Source of the DNA: Streptomyces sp. NRRL F-6676
GTDB lineage: Bacteria > Actinomycetota > Actinomycetes > Streptomycetales > Streptomycetaceae
NCBI RefSeq assembly: GCF_000725625.1
Contig: NZ_JOHS01000008.1
Span: forward strand, 293,158-357,157
Reading direction: 5' to 3'
DNA: 64,000 nucleotides
Shown: piece by piece, positions 31,150 through 39,757 of the stretch
Layout: each line of letters opens with the position of its first letter
Numbering within the stretch: position 1 is the first letter of the stretch
Position numbers and translations under genes: made by a program
The notes under the pieces: generated by a model
The model's input: the letters and a program-made list of their open reading frames with translations, nothing else
Told to the model about the DNA's origin: nothing
Database searches by the model: none

Positions 31150-32337
31150 ATGAGCACCCCCGCACCCCGGCCGTCCGCCGGAGAGGCCGACGCCCTGTTC
31201 GGCCTCGACGAACTGCCGGCGCCTTGGGCGTCCCCCTCGGCTCCGGCGGGCGCCGCCCCGTTCCGGGACTCGCCCGAGGCCCGCCGCATGCTCGCCGTCC
31301 GGGAGATCCACGCCGAGCCCGCCGCGGCCGCCTCCCCGCGCGGCCGGCAGATCCTGGCCCGCTTCCCCGACGCCCGGGTGACCGAGGTCGACTCGCACTG
31401 GCGCATCCCGGACCTGCACGGCAACGCGGGCAACGTCGAACGGTGGGTGCGCCTCAAGCGCGAGACGCTCGTCCTCGGCGTACGGAAGAAGCTGGTGACG
31501 CGGCCCAACGGCCGCTCGGCCGACTGGATCGCCCCCGGCCCGTCCAACGGCTGCGCCATGGCCTGCGCCTACTGCTACGTGCCGCGCCGCAAGGGATACG
31601 CCAACCCCATCACCGTCTTCACCGACATCGAGCGGACCGTCGCCCATCTCGGCCGCCACGTCGCCGCGCGGGGCCGCAAGACGGAACCGAACCAGTGCGA
31701 CCCCGAGGCGTGGGTCTACGACATCGGGGAGAACGGCGACTGCGCGGTCGACGCCCTCGTCTGCGACAACACCGCCGACCTCGTCGCCGCCTTCCGCCGC
31801 TGGCCCACCGCCAAGGCCTCCTTCGCCACCAAGTTCGTCAACCCCGACCTGCTGGCGCTGGACCCGCGCGGACGGACCCGGATCCGCTTCTCGGTGATGC
31901 CGGCGGAGGACTCCCGGGTGCTCGACGTACGCACCAGCCCCGTCGCCCGGCGGATCGCCGCCGCCGGGGACTTCCTCGACGCCGGGTACGAGGTCCACTT
32001 CAACCTCTCGCCGGTGGTGATCCGCCCCGGCTGGCGGCAGGCCTGGGCGGAGCTCCTCGAGCACATGGACGACGTCCTCCCGGCCCGGGTCAAGGAACAG
32101 GCCCGCGCCGAGGTGATCATGCTCACGCACAACGCGCCCCTGCACGAGGTCAACCTCGGCTGGCACCCGCGCGCCGAGGAACTCCTCTGGACGCCCGCCG
32201 TCCAGCAGCCCAAGCGGTCACAGAACGGCGACACCAACGTGCGGTACCGCAACGACGTGAAGCGCGACGCGGTGGACACCCTTCGCTCGCTCGTCGCCCG
32301 GCACGCGCCCTGGCTGGACGTCCGCTACGCGTTCTGA
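31150..32337 (+). CDS. Rv2578c-type radical SAM protein, spore photoproduct lyase-like
   Basis: A 395-residue radical SAM enzyme. The cluster motif is Cx3Cx2C with Cys135, Cys139 and Cys142 (SNGCAMACAYCYVPR), the same spacing as spore photoproduct lyase and Rv2578c-type proteins. Conserved following motifs are YDIGENGDCAVDALVCDN, FATKFVN and NLSPVVIRPGWR. These enzymes use SAM and a 4Fe-4S cluster to make a 5'-deoxyadenosyl radical. Repair of DNA photoproducts is the closest known activity, but Rv2578c-like roles are not firmly established. The ATG follows a GC-rich leader with a duplicated 20-mer. Confidence 0.9.
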   Translation: MSTPAPRPSAGEADALFGLDELPAPWASPSAPAGAAPFRDSPEARRMLAVREIHAEPAAAASPRGRQILARFPDARVTEVDSHWRIPDLHGNAGNVERWVRLKRETLVLGVRKKLVTRPNGRSADWIAPGPSNGCAMACAYCYVPRRKGYANPITVFTDIERTVAHLGRHVAARGRKTEPNQCDPEAWVYDIGENGDCAVDALVCDNTADLVAAFRRWPTAKASFATKFVNPDLLALDPRGRTRIRFSVMPAEDSRVLDVRTSPVARRIAAAGDFLDAGYEVHFNLSPVVIRPGWRQAWAELLEHMDDVLPARVKEQARAEVIMLTHNAPLHEVNLGWHPRAEELLWTPAVQQPKRSQNGDTNVRYRNDVKRDAVDTLRSLVARHAPWLDVRYAF

Positions 32338-32436
32338 GCGCTTTTCGGGAACGGGCCGGGAGCGTGTCGGGTCCGGCCGGCGACTGAGTTCGCGGGGGCG
32401 GTTCCCGGGCAGGGGGGAGGCGAGAGGGAGGGGATC

Positions 32437-32928
32437 GTGGTGGACCTCGACGCGTTCATCGGCCGACTGGACCCCGAGATGTACGTGGTGACCGCCGTCG
32501 CCGCCGGGGAGCGGGCGGGCTGCCTGGTGGGGTTCGCCTCCCAGACCTCGATCGAACCGGTGCGGTTCATGGTCTGGCTGTCGAAGCGGAACCGCACCTG
32601 CCAGGTGGCCCGGTCGGCCGACCGGCTCGCCGTCCACCTGCTCGGCCGCGGCCAGCGCGCGCTCGCCGAGCTGTTCGGGGGCGAGACCGGGGACGACACG
32701 GACAAGTTCGCCCGCACCGGCTGGGACCCCGGCCCGGACGGCACCGTCGTCCTGCGGGAGCCGGTCGCGTGGTGCGTCGGCGCCGTCGAGCGGCGCGTCG
32801 ACGGGGGAGACCACGTCGGTCATCTGCTGACCCCGCTGTGGGGTGGCGGGCGGCCGGCGGGGGAGGGGGAACGGGTGTTCCGGCTGTCGGACGCGGCGGG
32901 TATCACGCCCGGGCATCGGGCGGACTGA
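32437..32928 (+). CDS. Flavin reductase family protein
   Basis: A 163-residue FMN-binding split-barrel flavoprotein of the flavin reductase (DIM6/NTAB) type. MYVVTAVAAGERAGCLVGFASQTSIEPVRFMVWLSKRNRTCQVARSADRLAVHLLG is the typical FMN-binding block (AGCLVGFASQ in place of the canonical GxTVSSF). Its GTG start follows a GGGAGGGGATC site. It probably supplies reduced flavin to a monooxygenase, or reduces flavin itself. The 3' end overlaps the convergent DUF1232 gene by 26 bases. Confidence 0.88.
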   Translation: MVDLDAFIGRLDPEMYVVTAVAAGERAGCLVGFASQTSIEPVRFMVWLSKRNRTCQVARSADRLAVHLLGRGQRALAELFGGETGDDTDKFARTGWDPGPDGTVVLREPVAWCVGAVERRVDGGDHVGHLLTPLWGGGRPAGEGERVFRLSDAAGITPGHRAD

Positions 32929-33301
32929 TCCGCTCGGCCGCCGCCCGCCCGGTCTCGTGCCCGTTCTCCCGTTCGGTCCCGCGTCCGGCGGACCGCCCGG
33001 TCTCCTGCCCGGGGAGCCGCCCGGTGCGCCGCGCCGCCCTCAGCGGCGCGCTCACCGAGCGCAGGGCGAGGAGCAGGACGCCGATGTCGTCCAGGTAGAC
33101 CGGGTCCGGCAGCACGTCGGTCGGCAGGACCAGATAGAGCACGGCGCCCCAGAAGACCCAGCGCGGCCCGGTCGGCAGCCCCGCCCGCCGCAGATCGCGG
33201 CGCGTGCGCACCAGTCGCAGCAGCAGCGCGACGGCGACACCGAGAACGGCCGCGCAGACGAGCGCGACCACGACGATCAGCGTCCAGGTGCTGGAATCCA
33301 T
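32903..33301 (-). CDS. DUF1232 (YkvA-like) membrane protein
   Basis: 132 residues. A hydrophobic segment WTLIVVVALVCAAVLGVAVALLLRLV is followed by the DUF1232 core RWVFWGAVLYLVLPTDVLPDPVYLDDIGVLLLALRSV, with the typical PxDxxPD-like motif (PTDVLPDPVYLDDIG). Function unknown. The C-terminal tail is Arg/Glu-rich. It is convergent with the flavin reductase and overlaps it. Confidence 0.9.
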   Translation of the reverse strand: MDSSTWTLIVVVALVCAAVLGVAVALLLRLVRTRRDLRRAGLPTGPRWVFWGAVLYLVLPTDVLPDPVYLDDIGVLLLALRSVSAPLRAARRTGRLPGQETGRSAGRGTERENGHETGRAAAERISPPDARA

Positions 33302-33418
33302 GCGCCCTTCCCGGGGTCCGTCTCCTGCGGAGGATCTCCGCGGCCCGTCCGTACGGCCCGCTCTCCTCGCGCCTTCCCCGCCGGGCGCCGGTTATCGCTC
33401 GCGGAGGGGCCACAAGGG

Positions 33419-35887
33419 TCAGCCGGCGTCCGGCGGCAGATGGATGTCCAGCACGCAGACGTCGTCGCGCAGTTCGCCCTCCAGCATGGCGTCGAGCAGC
33501 GGCCGCAGCGGGCCGGGGCCCTCCGGATGCAGGGGCGCGGCGGCCCTGGCGAGCCGGTCGAAGCCCACGTCCAGCCCCTCCCCGGGCCGTTCGACCAGAC
33601 CGTCGGTGTAGAACAGCAGATGGTCACCGGGCTCCAGACGGAACTCCGCCTCGGCGAACGACGGATCGTGCTGCGCCCCGAGCAGCACCCCGGCCGGCCG
33701 GTCCAGATAACCGGCCGCGCCCTGACGCAGCAGCAGCGGCGGCGGATGGCCCGCCTGCGCCCAGACCAGCCGGCGCCGCCCGGGCTCGTAGCGGGCCAGC
33801 ACCAGCGTCGCCGTCGTCTTGGCGTCGCGCGTGTGCAGCAGCAGCGCGTTGAGCCGGACCAGCGCGCCCGTCAGCGTCGAACCCGTGATGATCATGCCCT
33901 TGGCGGTGAACCTCAGCTGGGCCATGGTGGCGACCGCGTCTATGCCGTGTCCGGCCACGTCACCGACCACGAACAGGGCGGAACCGTCGGGCAGTTCGAT
34001 GGCGCTGAACCAGTCGCCGCCGACATGGATGCCGGACTGCGCCGGCCGGTACGCCACGTCGACCCGCAGCCCGGCCAGGGACAGCGGCCGGCGCGGCAGC
34101 GGCAGCAGCGTGTGCTGCAGCCGGTCGGCGAGCGTGCGCTCCGCCAGCAGCGCGCCGTGCTGGGTCAGCATCGCGCGTTCGCTCTCCACCAGGGCGAGTT
34201 CGGCGCTGCGCTGCGCGGTGTGGTCCTGGAGGAAGCCGTGCACCTCCAGCGGGGTGCCGTCGGCGTCCGTCACCGGCTCGGCGACGAGCCGCAGGTGCCG
34301 CACGCCCCGGACCGTGTGGACACGGAACGGGATGTCGAGCGGCCGGCCCTTCGCCAGCAGCTCGCCCACCGCATGCCGCAGAACGGGCGCGTCGTCGGGC
34401 GCGACATGCTCCGGGAGGTCGGTGAGCGCGAGCGTGCCGCGGGCCGGTTCGCGGGCGAGGATGGCGAAGACCTGCGGGGACCAGGTGGCCCGGCCGCCGA
34501 CCAGGTCCCAGTCCGCCCACCCCAGGTTGCCCAGCCGCTGCAACTCCGCCAGCCGCTGCTCCTCGCGGTCCGAGGAGTCGTGCCGGACCCAGGTCACCAC
34601 CAGCGCGTCGCCGGAGCGGACGGCCCGTACGGAGTACGTCGAGTTCTCCGGGACGCCCGCCACGACCTCCTGGTACACGAAGGGCTCGCCCTCGTACGGC
34701 TCCCCGGTGGCGAGCGCCCGGTGGTACCCCTCCCACAGCGGCTCGCCGACGATGGTGGGGTAGCACTCCAGGACCCGCAGCCCGACCAGCTCCCGCCCCC
34801 GCCGTCCGGCGACGTCGACCGCGCGCGGGGCCGCGGCGGCGATGCGGAAGTCCTCCACCTGGCCCGCGGCCGAGCGCAGCGGGACGAGGAGGACGGCCGG
34901 ACCGGGCAGCGCGTCGAACACCTGCTGGACGGTGTCCCGCAGCGGGTCGGCGGCCGCCCGGTCGGACGCCGAGAGGAAGCCGCGCAGCCGGTCGGCGCAG
35001 AGCAGCGCCGTCGCCCGCAGCAGCGCCTTGGCGGCCGGGGTGAACGCCGACGGCGTGGCCCGCAGTATCCCCAGGGAGGCGGTGGTCCCGCCCTCGGTGA
35101 GCACCGGCAGCCAGGCGCGGGTCGGCCAGCGCTCCGGTGCGCCGATCAGCGACCAGCTCTTCTCGTCGCGCCCGGGGGCGTCCAGCCAGTAGGGCCGCCG
35201 GGTGCGTATCGCCTCCAGGGCCGCGATGCCGCTGAGCGGCGGCACGTGCCGCCACTGGGCGGCGACGGTCTCGGTGACGCCGGCGTGGGCGGCCAGCCGC
35301 AGCCCGCCCGCGGGCAGCCCGGCGTAGATCAGCACGCCGTCCGCCGCGACGGCGTCGGCGAGGTGCTCCCGCAGACGGTGGGCCAGCTCCTCGGGGCCGG
35401 ACACGCCGACGAGGGCCTTGGCGATGCCCGCGAGAACGGCGGCCCCGGCCGAGTCGACGTCACCGGCGGCGTCTGATTCGGCGGTGGGCACGGTCTCGGG
35501 GGTGGCCGCGGCCCCGGCGGCCCCGGTTCCGGCGGCGCTCGCGGCGTGTACGGCCGGGACGTGCGCGGCCGGTTCCGTGACCGGGCAGGGCGCGGTCCTC
35601 GCCCGCTCCGGCCCGCACCCCGCCGTACCGCCGAGTGTGATCCAGCACTCCTCGACGAGCGTGCGGCCCGCGGCCTCGGCGCGGCGGAGCAGTTCCTCGT
35701 GGGCGGCGTCCGCGGAGCGGCCGGTGAGGGCCATCACCGCACCCTTGGCCCGTTCGAGGACGGCCGCCAGCGTCGTCGCGCTCCGCAGCCGGTCCAGTTC
35801 GGCCCGCTGTACGGCCACCACCTTGGCCAACGCGACCACATCGGGTTCGGCGCTCGACTCCTCGGGGAGCGCGGACTCGCTCGTCAC
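33419..35887 (-). CDS. ANTAR-like / GAF / PAS / PP2C phosphatase
   Basis: 822 residues, no membrane segment. Residues about 20-85 resemble an ANTAR-type helix bundle (LERAKGAVMALTGRSADAAHEELLRRAEAAGRTLVEEC), which in other proteins binds RNA. A GAF domain follows (about 150-300), then two PAS-like domains (about 310-560) and a SpoIIE-type PP2C domain (about 590-822) with VGGDWFSAI, FVVGDVAGHG, FYTDGLVERPGEG and DDVCVLDI. This multi-sensor phosphatase probably acts on STAS-domain partners. It lies next to the small gene at 36010 and has no adjacent anti-sigma gene. Confidence 0.9.
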   Translation of the reverse strand: MTSESALPEESSAEPDVVALAKVVAVQRAELDRLRSATTLAAVLERAKGAVMALTGRSADAAHEELLRRAEAAGRTLVEECWITLGGTAGCGPERARTAPCPVTEPAAHVPAVHAASAAGTGAAGAAATPETVPTAESDAAGDVDSAGAAVLAGIAKALVGVSGPEELAHRLREHLADAVAADGVLIYAGLPAGGLRLAAHAGVTETVAAQWRHVPPLSGIAALEAIRTRRPYWLDAPGRDEKSWSLIGAPERWPTRAWLPVLTEGGTTASLGILRATPSAFTPAAKALLRATALLCADRLRGFLSASDRAAADPLRDTVQQVFDALPGPAVLLVPLRSAAGQVEDFRIAAAAPRAVDVAGRRGRELVGLRVLECYPTIVGEPLWEGYHRALATGEPYEGEPFVYQEVVAGVPENSTYSVRAVRSGDALVVTWVRHDSSDREEQRLAELQRLGNLGWADWDLVGGRATWSPQVFAILAREPARGTLALTDLPEHVAPDDAPVLRHAVGELLAKGRPLDIPFRVHTVRGVRHLRLVAEPVTDADGTPLEVHGFLQDHTAQRSAELALVESERAMLTQHGALLAERTLADRLQHTLLPLPRRPLSLAGLRVDVAYRPAQSGIHVGGDWFSAIELPDGSALFVVGDVAGHGIDAVATMAQLRFTAKGMIITGSTLTGALVRLNALLLHTRDAKTTATLVLARYEPGRRRLVWAQAGHPPPLLLRQGAAGYLDRPAGVLLGAQHDPSFAEAEFRLEPGDHLLFYTDGLVERPGEGLDVGFDRLARAAAPLHPEGPGPLRPLLDAMLEGELRDDVCVLDIHLPPDAG

Positions 35888-36009
35888 GCGACGAGCATGT
35901 CACACCCCGGGCGTTCCGATCACGGCCCTGCGCTCCGGATTTCCTCCGCCGCGCGAGCCGTCCCCGGAGCGGTGCCCCGAGGCACCGCGGGCGGGAGGGC
36001 GGCGAGGGC

Positions 36010-36390
36010 TCAGCGAGGGCCGCCGGAGGCGTCGGCCAGGGCCTGGCTGACCGCGCGGACGCTGCGGGCGATGTGCTGAAGTTGCAGTACCTCGGCCGCG
36101 TACAGCTTGATCGTGTGTTCGATCACGGATTCCGGCAGACCCAGCGCCGGCAGCTCCGCCCGGGCCGTCTGCAACGCGGTGCGGGCCACCCGGATCTCGT
36201 GCCGGACCTGGATCTGCGCATGGCGGGCGAGGAGCACCGGGTGCCTCAGCAGCACCGGATAGCTGCCGTAGCGGGCCGGGACCAGCTCGCGCAGCCACTT
36301 GACCGCCGAGCGCTCCCAGTCGTAGCTGCCCGGGGTCTTCACCTGGCACGGCCAGTCGGTGCTGAGCGGCGAGTAGGTCATCAGGGCCAT
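36010..36390 (-). CDS. Hypothetical protein with leaderless-type start
   Basis: 126 residues, basic and mostly helical (SAVKWLRELVPARYGSYPVLLRHPVLLARHAQIQVRHEIRVARTALQTARAELP, LYAAEVLQLQHIARSVRAVSQALADA). Similar short proteins are common in Streptomyces, but the function is unknown to me. There is no ribosome site: the bases before the ATG are pyrimidine-rich, and a good AT-rich promoter lies about 12 bases upstream, so the mRNA probably begins at or within a few bases of the ATG. An in-frame ATG three codons later is a minor alternative. Confidence 0.75.
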   Translation of the reverse strand: MALMTYSPLSTDWPCQVKTPGSYDWERSAVKWLRELVPARYGSYPVLLRHPVLLARHAQIQVRHEIRVARTALQTARAELPALGLPESVIEHTIKLYAAEVLQLQHIARSVRAVSQALADASGGPR

Positions 36391-36401
36391 GGGGAGGAGT
36401 A

Positions 36402-36429
36402 TTTATATATACCGCTGGTTATGCAAGAA
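36402..36429 (-). promoter_or_regulatory. AT-rich promoter giving a near-leaderless transcript
   Basis: Read leftward, TTCTTG (36429-36424) and TATAAA (36407-36402) are 16 bases apart in an AT-rich island (36401-36450), a rare feature in this window. Transcription would start near 36395, about five bases before the ATG at 36390, matching the lack of a ribosome site. Confidence 0.55.
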
Positions 36430-36470
36430 CATGAAAAAATTCACACCCGTTTATCAGTCTTCAGGACTCA

Positions 36471-37397
36471 TCAGTCCTTCAAGAAGAACTGGTGCTCCTC
36501 CGCGACCTGCTCGTACTCCTCCAGACGGGCCTGGGTCCGCTCGGGATCCGCGTCCGTCATGGCTTGCAGCAGTGCCGCCGCCACCATCCCGGGTGCGGCG
36601 TAGGTGTCGAACACGAGCCGCGAACCGGTGCCGGTGGCGAAGACGGCGTCGGCCGCCTCCGCCAGCGGCCCGAGCGCCAGATCGGTCACGAGCGCCACCC
36701 GCAGCCCCGCCCCACGCGCCACCCGCAGCGCGGCGAGCGTCTCCTGGGCGTGCCGGGGCAGCGAGAAGGCCAGCAGCCAGTCGCCGCCGGCCTCCCGCGA
36801 TTGCAGCAGGGCGTCGTACGCGACACTGCCGCCCCGGGTCACCAGCCGGACGTCGGGATGGATCCGCCGGGCGGCGTAGGCGAAGTACTCCGCGAGCGAG
36901 ACCGAGATCCGCAGGCCGAGCACGGTCAGCGGGGCCGACCGCGACAGGGCCCGGCCGACCTCGATCACCCGCCCCGGGTCCGCGAGGTCGCGGCGCAGGT
37001 TCTCCAGGTTCTCGATCTCGGCGTCCACCGCCGCCTGGAGTTCGTTGCCGTGCTGTTCGGCGGGCGCGCTCGGGGCGCCGCTGCCGAGGGAGCCGAGCGC
37101 GAGGGACTGCAACCGCTCGCGCAGTGCCGGGTAGCCGCTGAAGCCGACCGCGCCCGCGAACCGGGTCACCGAGGGCTGGCTCACCCCGACCCGCTCGGCG
37201 AGATCGGTGATCGACAGGAACGCCGCCTCCGTGAGGTGCTCGATCAGATACTGCGCGATCCGCCGGTGCGCCGGTGACAGCCCCGGTCCCTCGAAGAGTT
37301 CCCGCAGCCGTGAGGTCGGGGAGGCGTCCCCGGCCGGTGCCGTCCTGCCGGCAGTGATCGCGGATGCCTGAGCGCGAGCCTGCTGCGGCGATGGCAC
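36471..37397 (-). CDS. MurR/RpiR-family transcriptional regulator
   Basis: A 308-residue RpiR-type regulator. An N-terminal HTH_6 domain (RRIAQYLIEHLTEAAFLSITDLAERVGVSQPSVTRFAGAVGFSGYPALRERLQ) is followed by a SIS sugar-phosphate-binding domain (LTVLGLRISVSLAEYFAYAARR through GDWLLAFSLPRHAQETLAALRVARGAGLRVALVTD). The GTG at 37397 has a GGAGG site seven bases upstream; the frame extends upstream to 37436 without one. Such regulators sense phosphorylated sugars or amino-sugars. No sugar-catabolism operon is adjacent. A perfect palindrome at 37472 may be its own operator. Confidence 0.93.
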   Translation of the reverse strand: MPSPQQARAQASAITAGRTAPAGDASPTSRLRELFEGPGLSPAHRRIAQYLIEHLTEAAFLSITDLAERVGVSQPSVTRFAGAVGFSGYPALRERLQSLALGSLGSGAPSAPAEQHGNELQAAVDAEIENLENLRRDLADPGRVIEVGRALSRSAPLTVLGLRISVSLAEYFAYAARRIHPDVRLVTRGGSVAYDALLQSREAGGDWLLAFSLPRHAQETLAALRVARGAGLRVALVTDLALGPLAEAADAVFATGTGSRLVFDTYAAPGMVAAALLQAMTDADPERTQARLEEYEQVAEEHQFFLKD

Positions 37398-37471
37398 CGG
37401 TGCGCCTCCTTCACGTCCCACGGGTTCCCGTCCCACGGGGCCTCAACATAGCCCACCGGTGGTTCTGACCA

Positions 37472-37485
37472 GGGCGCTTGCGCCC
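37472..37485. promoter_or_regulatory. GGGCGC/GCGCCC palindrome upstream of the RpiR gene
   Basis: GGGCGC-TT-GCGCCC is an inverted pair 75 bases before the RpiR start and about 130 bases before the next rightward gene. It may be an autoregulatory site, but GC-rich palindromes of this size can occur by chance. Confidence 0.35.
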
Positions 37486-37614
37486 ACATGCCGGACAGGG
37501 CGGGGGAGCGGCCGACGGCGCGCGCGAGGCGTCGAACGCCGTCATCAGGGAACCCGCCGCACGGAGACAGGAAAACGCACGCACGCATACGACGACTGCG
37601 AGGAGCTGTACGCC

Positions 37615-37776
37615 ATGACGGTCCCCGAGGAGAACCGGCCGAAGACCGACACCACCGACGAGGTGCTGGAGCGGCGGCGCCAGGAGAACCAGCAGGAGGC
37701 GACCGAGGGACGCACCATGCGCGAGGCCCTGGAGGACGCCGACGTGCGTCCCGAGGACTACGAGGGCGAGCGGTAG
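37615..37776 (+). CDS. Small acidic hypothetical protein
   Basis: A 53-residue, highly charged protein (MTVPEENRPKTDTTDEVLERRRQENQQEATEG ... PEDYEGER), probably disordered or coiled. A GAGGAG site lies about ten bases before the ATG. It is followed six bases later by the DUF3662 gene, so the two form an operon. No family is recognised. Confidence 0.72.
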   Translation: MTVPEENRPKTDTTDEVLERRRQENQQEATEGRTMREALEDADVRPEDYEGER

Positions 37777-37782
37777 GGCGGG

Positions 37783-38208
37783 GTGCGAGCGGTGAGCGCA
37801 GAACCGCGGGCCGGGCTGACCGGCTGGGAGAGGGCCCTGGAACGGTTCCAGCGGACGCTGCTGGGGCACGTCTTCCCCAGGGAACCCGTCGAACTGCTCG
37901 ACGCACTGCGCCGCGAGTGCGACAGCAACGTGGTCCGGTGCAGCGAGAACCGGATCCTGGCGCCCAACGCCTACGACATCGAACTGGACCCCGAGGTCCA
38001 CGAGGAACTCGCCGGGGCCGACGGCAAGGTGGGCATGCTGCTCACCGACCGGCTGGCGCGGCACGGCGAACGCAACGGCTACGAATGGGCGGGGCCGCTC
38101 GCCGTGCACATCACGCGCGCCGAAAGCGTCCCCAACGGCCGCTACCGGGTGGCCGGCCGTGTCATGCCGCATGTCCGCGCCGACGGGTTCGCCCCCGTCA
38201 CCGAGTAG
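37783..38208 (+). CDS. Free-standing DUF3662 (FhaA-N-like) domain protein
   Basis: 141 residues. The sequence WERALERFQRTLLGHVFPREPVELLDALRRECDSNVVRCSENRILAPNAYDIELDPEVHEEL, then GRYRVAGRVM, matches the DUF3662 domain found at the N-terminus of FhaA proteins of the FtsZ-associated signalling locus. Here the FHA part is absent and the gene stands alone. The start is GTG at 37783 or an in-frame GTG at 37792. Its genomic partners are the small acidic gene upstream and a 127-residue gene downstream. Confidence 0.8.
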   Translation: MRAVSAEPRAGLTGWERALERFQRTLLGHVFPREPVELLDALRRECDSNVVRCSENRILAPNAYDIELDPEVHEELAGADGKVGMLLTDRLARHGERNGYEWAGPLAVHITRAESVPNGRYRVAGRVMPHVRADGFAPVTE

Positions 38209-38276
38209 CGGCCCGCCCCACGGGTACCCGCCCCCGCCCCAGCAGCCCCCCCCAGCACAGAGGGAGACGAACGACC

Positions 38277-38660
38277 GTGAACGCGCCCGCCCAGTCCGCC
38301 CCGCACGTCCAGGTGGTCCTCAGCGACTGCTCGGCCACGGACGCCGGACATCTGTTCACCGAGCTGTGCCGGCACTTCGACTCCGACCGCGGCGCCGACT
38401 CCGCACCGCACGACACGGAGGGTGCCCGCCCCACCATGTGGACCGGCACCTTCGACACCTCGGCCCCCGCCGCCGCCCCCGATGCCCCCCACGCACCCCC
38501 GCTCTCGGGCTCGGTGAGGGCCGAACTCCAGGGCGAGCCCAAAGCGGTGACCCGCCTGCGGGAAGTCCTGGAGGAAACCTTCAGCGTCCACGAACTGGGC
38601 TCGGCATCGGGCGACCAGGAGATAGAGCTGGAACTACGCCTGGACAACGCCGCTTCTTGA
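38277..38660 (+). CDS. Hypothetical protein
   Basis: A 127-residue acidic protein: a hydrophobic N-terminus (HVQVVLSDCSATDAGHLFTELCRHF), an Ala/Pro-rich middle that is probably disordered, and a C-terminal helix (KAVTRLREVLEETFSVHELGSASGDQEIELELRL). It starts with GTG after a GGGAG site and is 68 bases downstream of the DUF3662 gene. It probably belongs to the same transcript; I recognise no domain. Confidence 0.7.
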   Translation: MNAPAQSAPHVQVVLSDCSATDAGHLFTELCRHFDSDRGADSAPHDTEGARPTMWTGTFDTSAPAAAPDAPHAPPLSGSVRAELQGEPKAVTRLREVLEETFSVHELGSASGDQEIELELRLDNAAS

Positions 38661-38785
38661 GGGGCGCGAGGCTGTGTCGATGTGCGGCTCCGCCGCGTGG
38701 GCGCGATCTTTCAGGGGAGTCCGGGGGCGCAGCCCCCGGGGACGGTAAGGGCAGGGGCGGCGGGGGCGAAAGCCAACGCCGGAGA
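38655..38785. repeat. Interspersed intergenic repeat, copy 1
   Basis: Sequence such as GAGGGGCGCGAGGCTGTGTC, CGGCTCCGCCGCGTGGGCGC and the GGGGGCGCAGCCCCCGGGG hairpin also occurs at 40816-40932. It lies in the gap between the 127-residue protein and DUF1206 genes. No transposase or target duplication is visible. Confidence 0.75.
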
Positions 38786-38861
38786 AGGACGGCGGGGGCA
38801 CCCGCGCCACCCGGGGTGTCGGAACCCCGACCCGGGGCATCCGACACCCCGGGAGGTCGAG

Positions 38862-39698
38862 ATGAACGTCAGCACGCTCACCCGCCAGGGCGGACCCCGA
38901 GCCGGCCGCGAGGCCACCGGCACGGTCACGGAAGGCGCGGCACGCGCCGGCCTGGCCGCCCGCGGGGTGATCTATCTGCTCGTCGGCACACTGGCCCTGC
39001 AGATCGCCTTCGGCGAAGGCCACCGCCAGGCGGACCGGGGCGGAGCCCTCGCCGAGATAGCGGACAAACCGTTCGGCGCGGTCGTCCTGTGGGCCCTGGC
39101 CGCCGGCCTGGCGGGCATGGCCCTGTGGCGCCTCTCCGAGGCGGTCCTCGGCGCGGCCGGCCCCGACGGCCACAAGCCGCGCAAACGCCTCACCTCCGCC
39201 GCCCGCTTCGTCTTCTACGGCTTCGTCGCCTCCTCGGTCCTGCTCTTCGCCGCCGGGTCGCACGGCGGCGGTGGCTCCAGCGACAAGCAGTCCAAGGACA
39301 TGACGGCCAAGGTGCTCCAGCTCCCCGGGGGCCAGTGGATCGTGGGCCTGGCGGGAGCCGGCATCGCGGTCGCCGGGGTCTGGATCGGGGCGCGCGCGGT
39401 GCTGCGCAAGTACCACGACAAGCTCAAGCTGGGGCAGATGTCCCGGCGGGCGCGGCAGGCGGTGGACGTCACCGGTGTGGGCGGCGGCGCGGCCCGCGGG
39501 CTGGTCTTCGCGGCCGCCGGTGTCTTCGCCGTACGGGCCGCCGTCGCGTACGAGCCGGACAAGGCCAAGGGTCTCGACGACACCCTGCGCTCCTTCGCCC
39601 ACACCCCGGCCGGACCCTGGCTGCTGGTGTGCGTGGCGGTGGGGTTCGTGCTCTTCGGCCTCTTCTCGTTCGCCATGGCCCGCTGGCGCAAGGTGTGA
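38862..39698 (+). CDS. DUF1206 membrane protein
   Basis: A 278-residue membrane protein of the DUF1206 family. It has six hydrophobic segments arranged as three repeated two-helix units: ARAGLAARGVIYLLVGTLALQIAFG with VVLWALAAGLAGMALWRL, TSAARFVFYGFVASSVLLFAAG with WIVGLAGAGIAVAGVWIGARA, and GLVFAAAGVFAVRAAVAY with WLLVCVAVGFVLFGLFSF. The ATG has a GGGAGGTCGAG site. Function unknown. It is flanked on its upstream side by the interspersed repeat and on its downstream side by the second aldo/keto reductase. Confidence 0.9.
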   Translation: MNVSTLTRQGGPRAGREATGTVTEGAARAGLAARGVIYLLVGTLALQIAFGEGHRQADRGGALAEIADKPFGAVVLWALAAGLAGMALWRLSEAVLGAAGPDGHKPRKRLTSAARFVFYGFVASSVLLFAAGSHGGGGSSDKQSKDMTAKVLQLPGGQWIVGLAGAGIAVAGVWIGARAVLRKYHDKLKLGQMSRRARQAVDVTGVGGGAARGLVFAAAGVFAVRAAVAYEPDKAKGLDDTLRSFAHTPAGPWLLVCVAVGFVLFGLFSFAMARWRKV

Positions 39699-39757
39699 GC
39701 CGAGCGGGGGAGGGGCCACGGATGCCGCCCGCCCGGGGCTGATGCGAGACTGACCCC

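Noticed and set aside
32843-35476. An 877-codon rightward open frame
   Set aside because: Antisense to the ANTAR-like/GAF/PAS/PP2C phosphatase gene, which has full-length domains and motifs.
36391-36450. AT-rich island as a replication origin or attachment site
   Set aside because: Too short, no DnaA boxes or integrase gene nearby; a promoter explains it.
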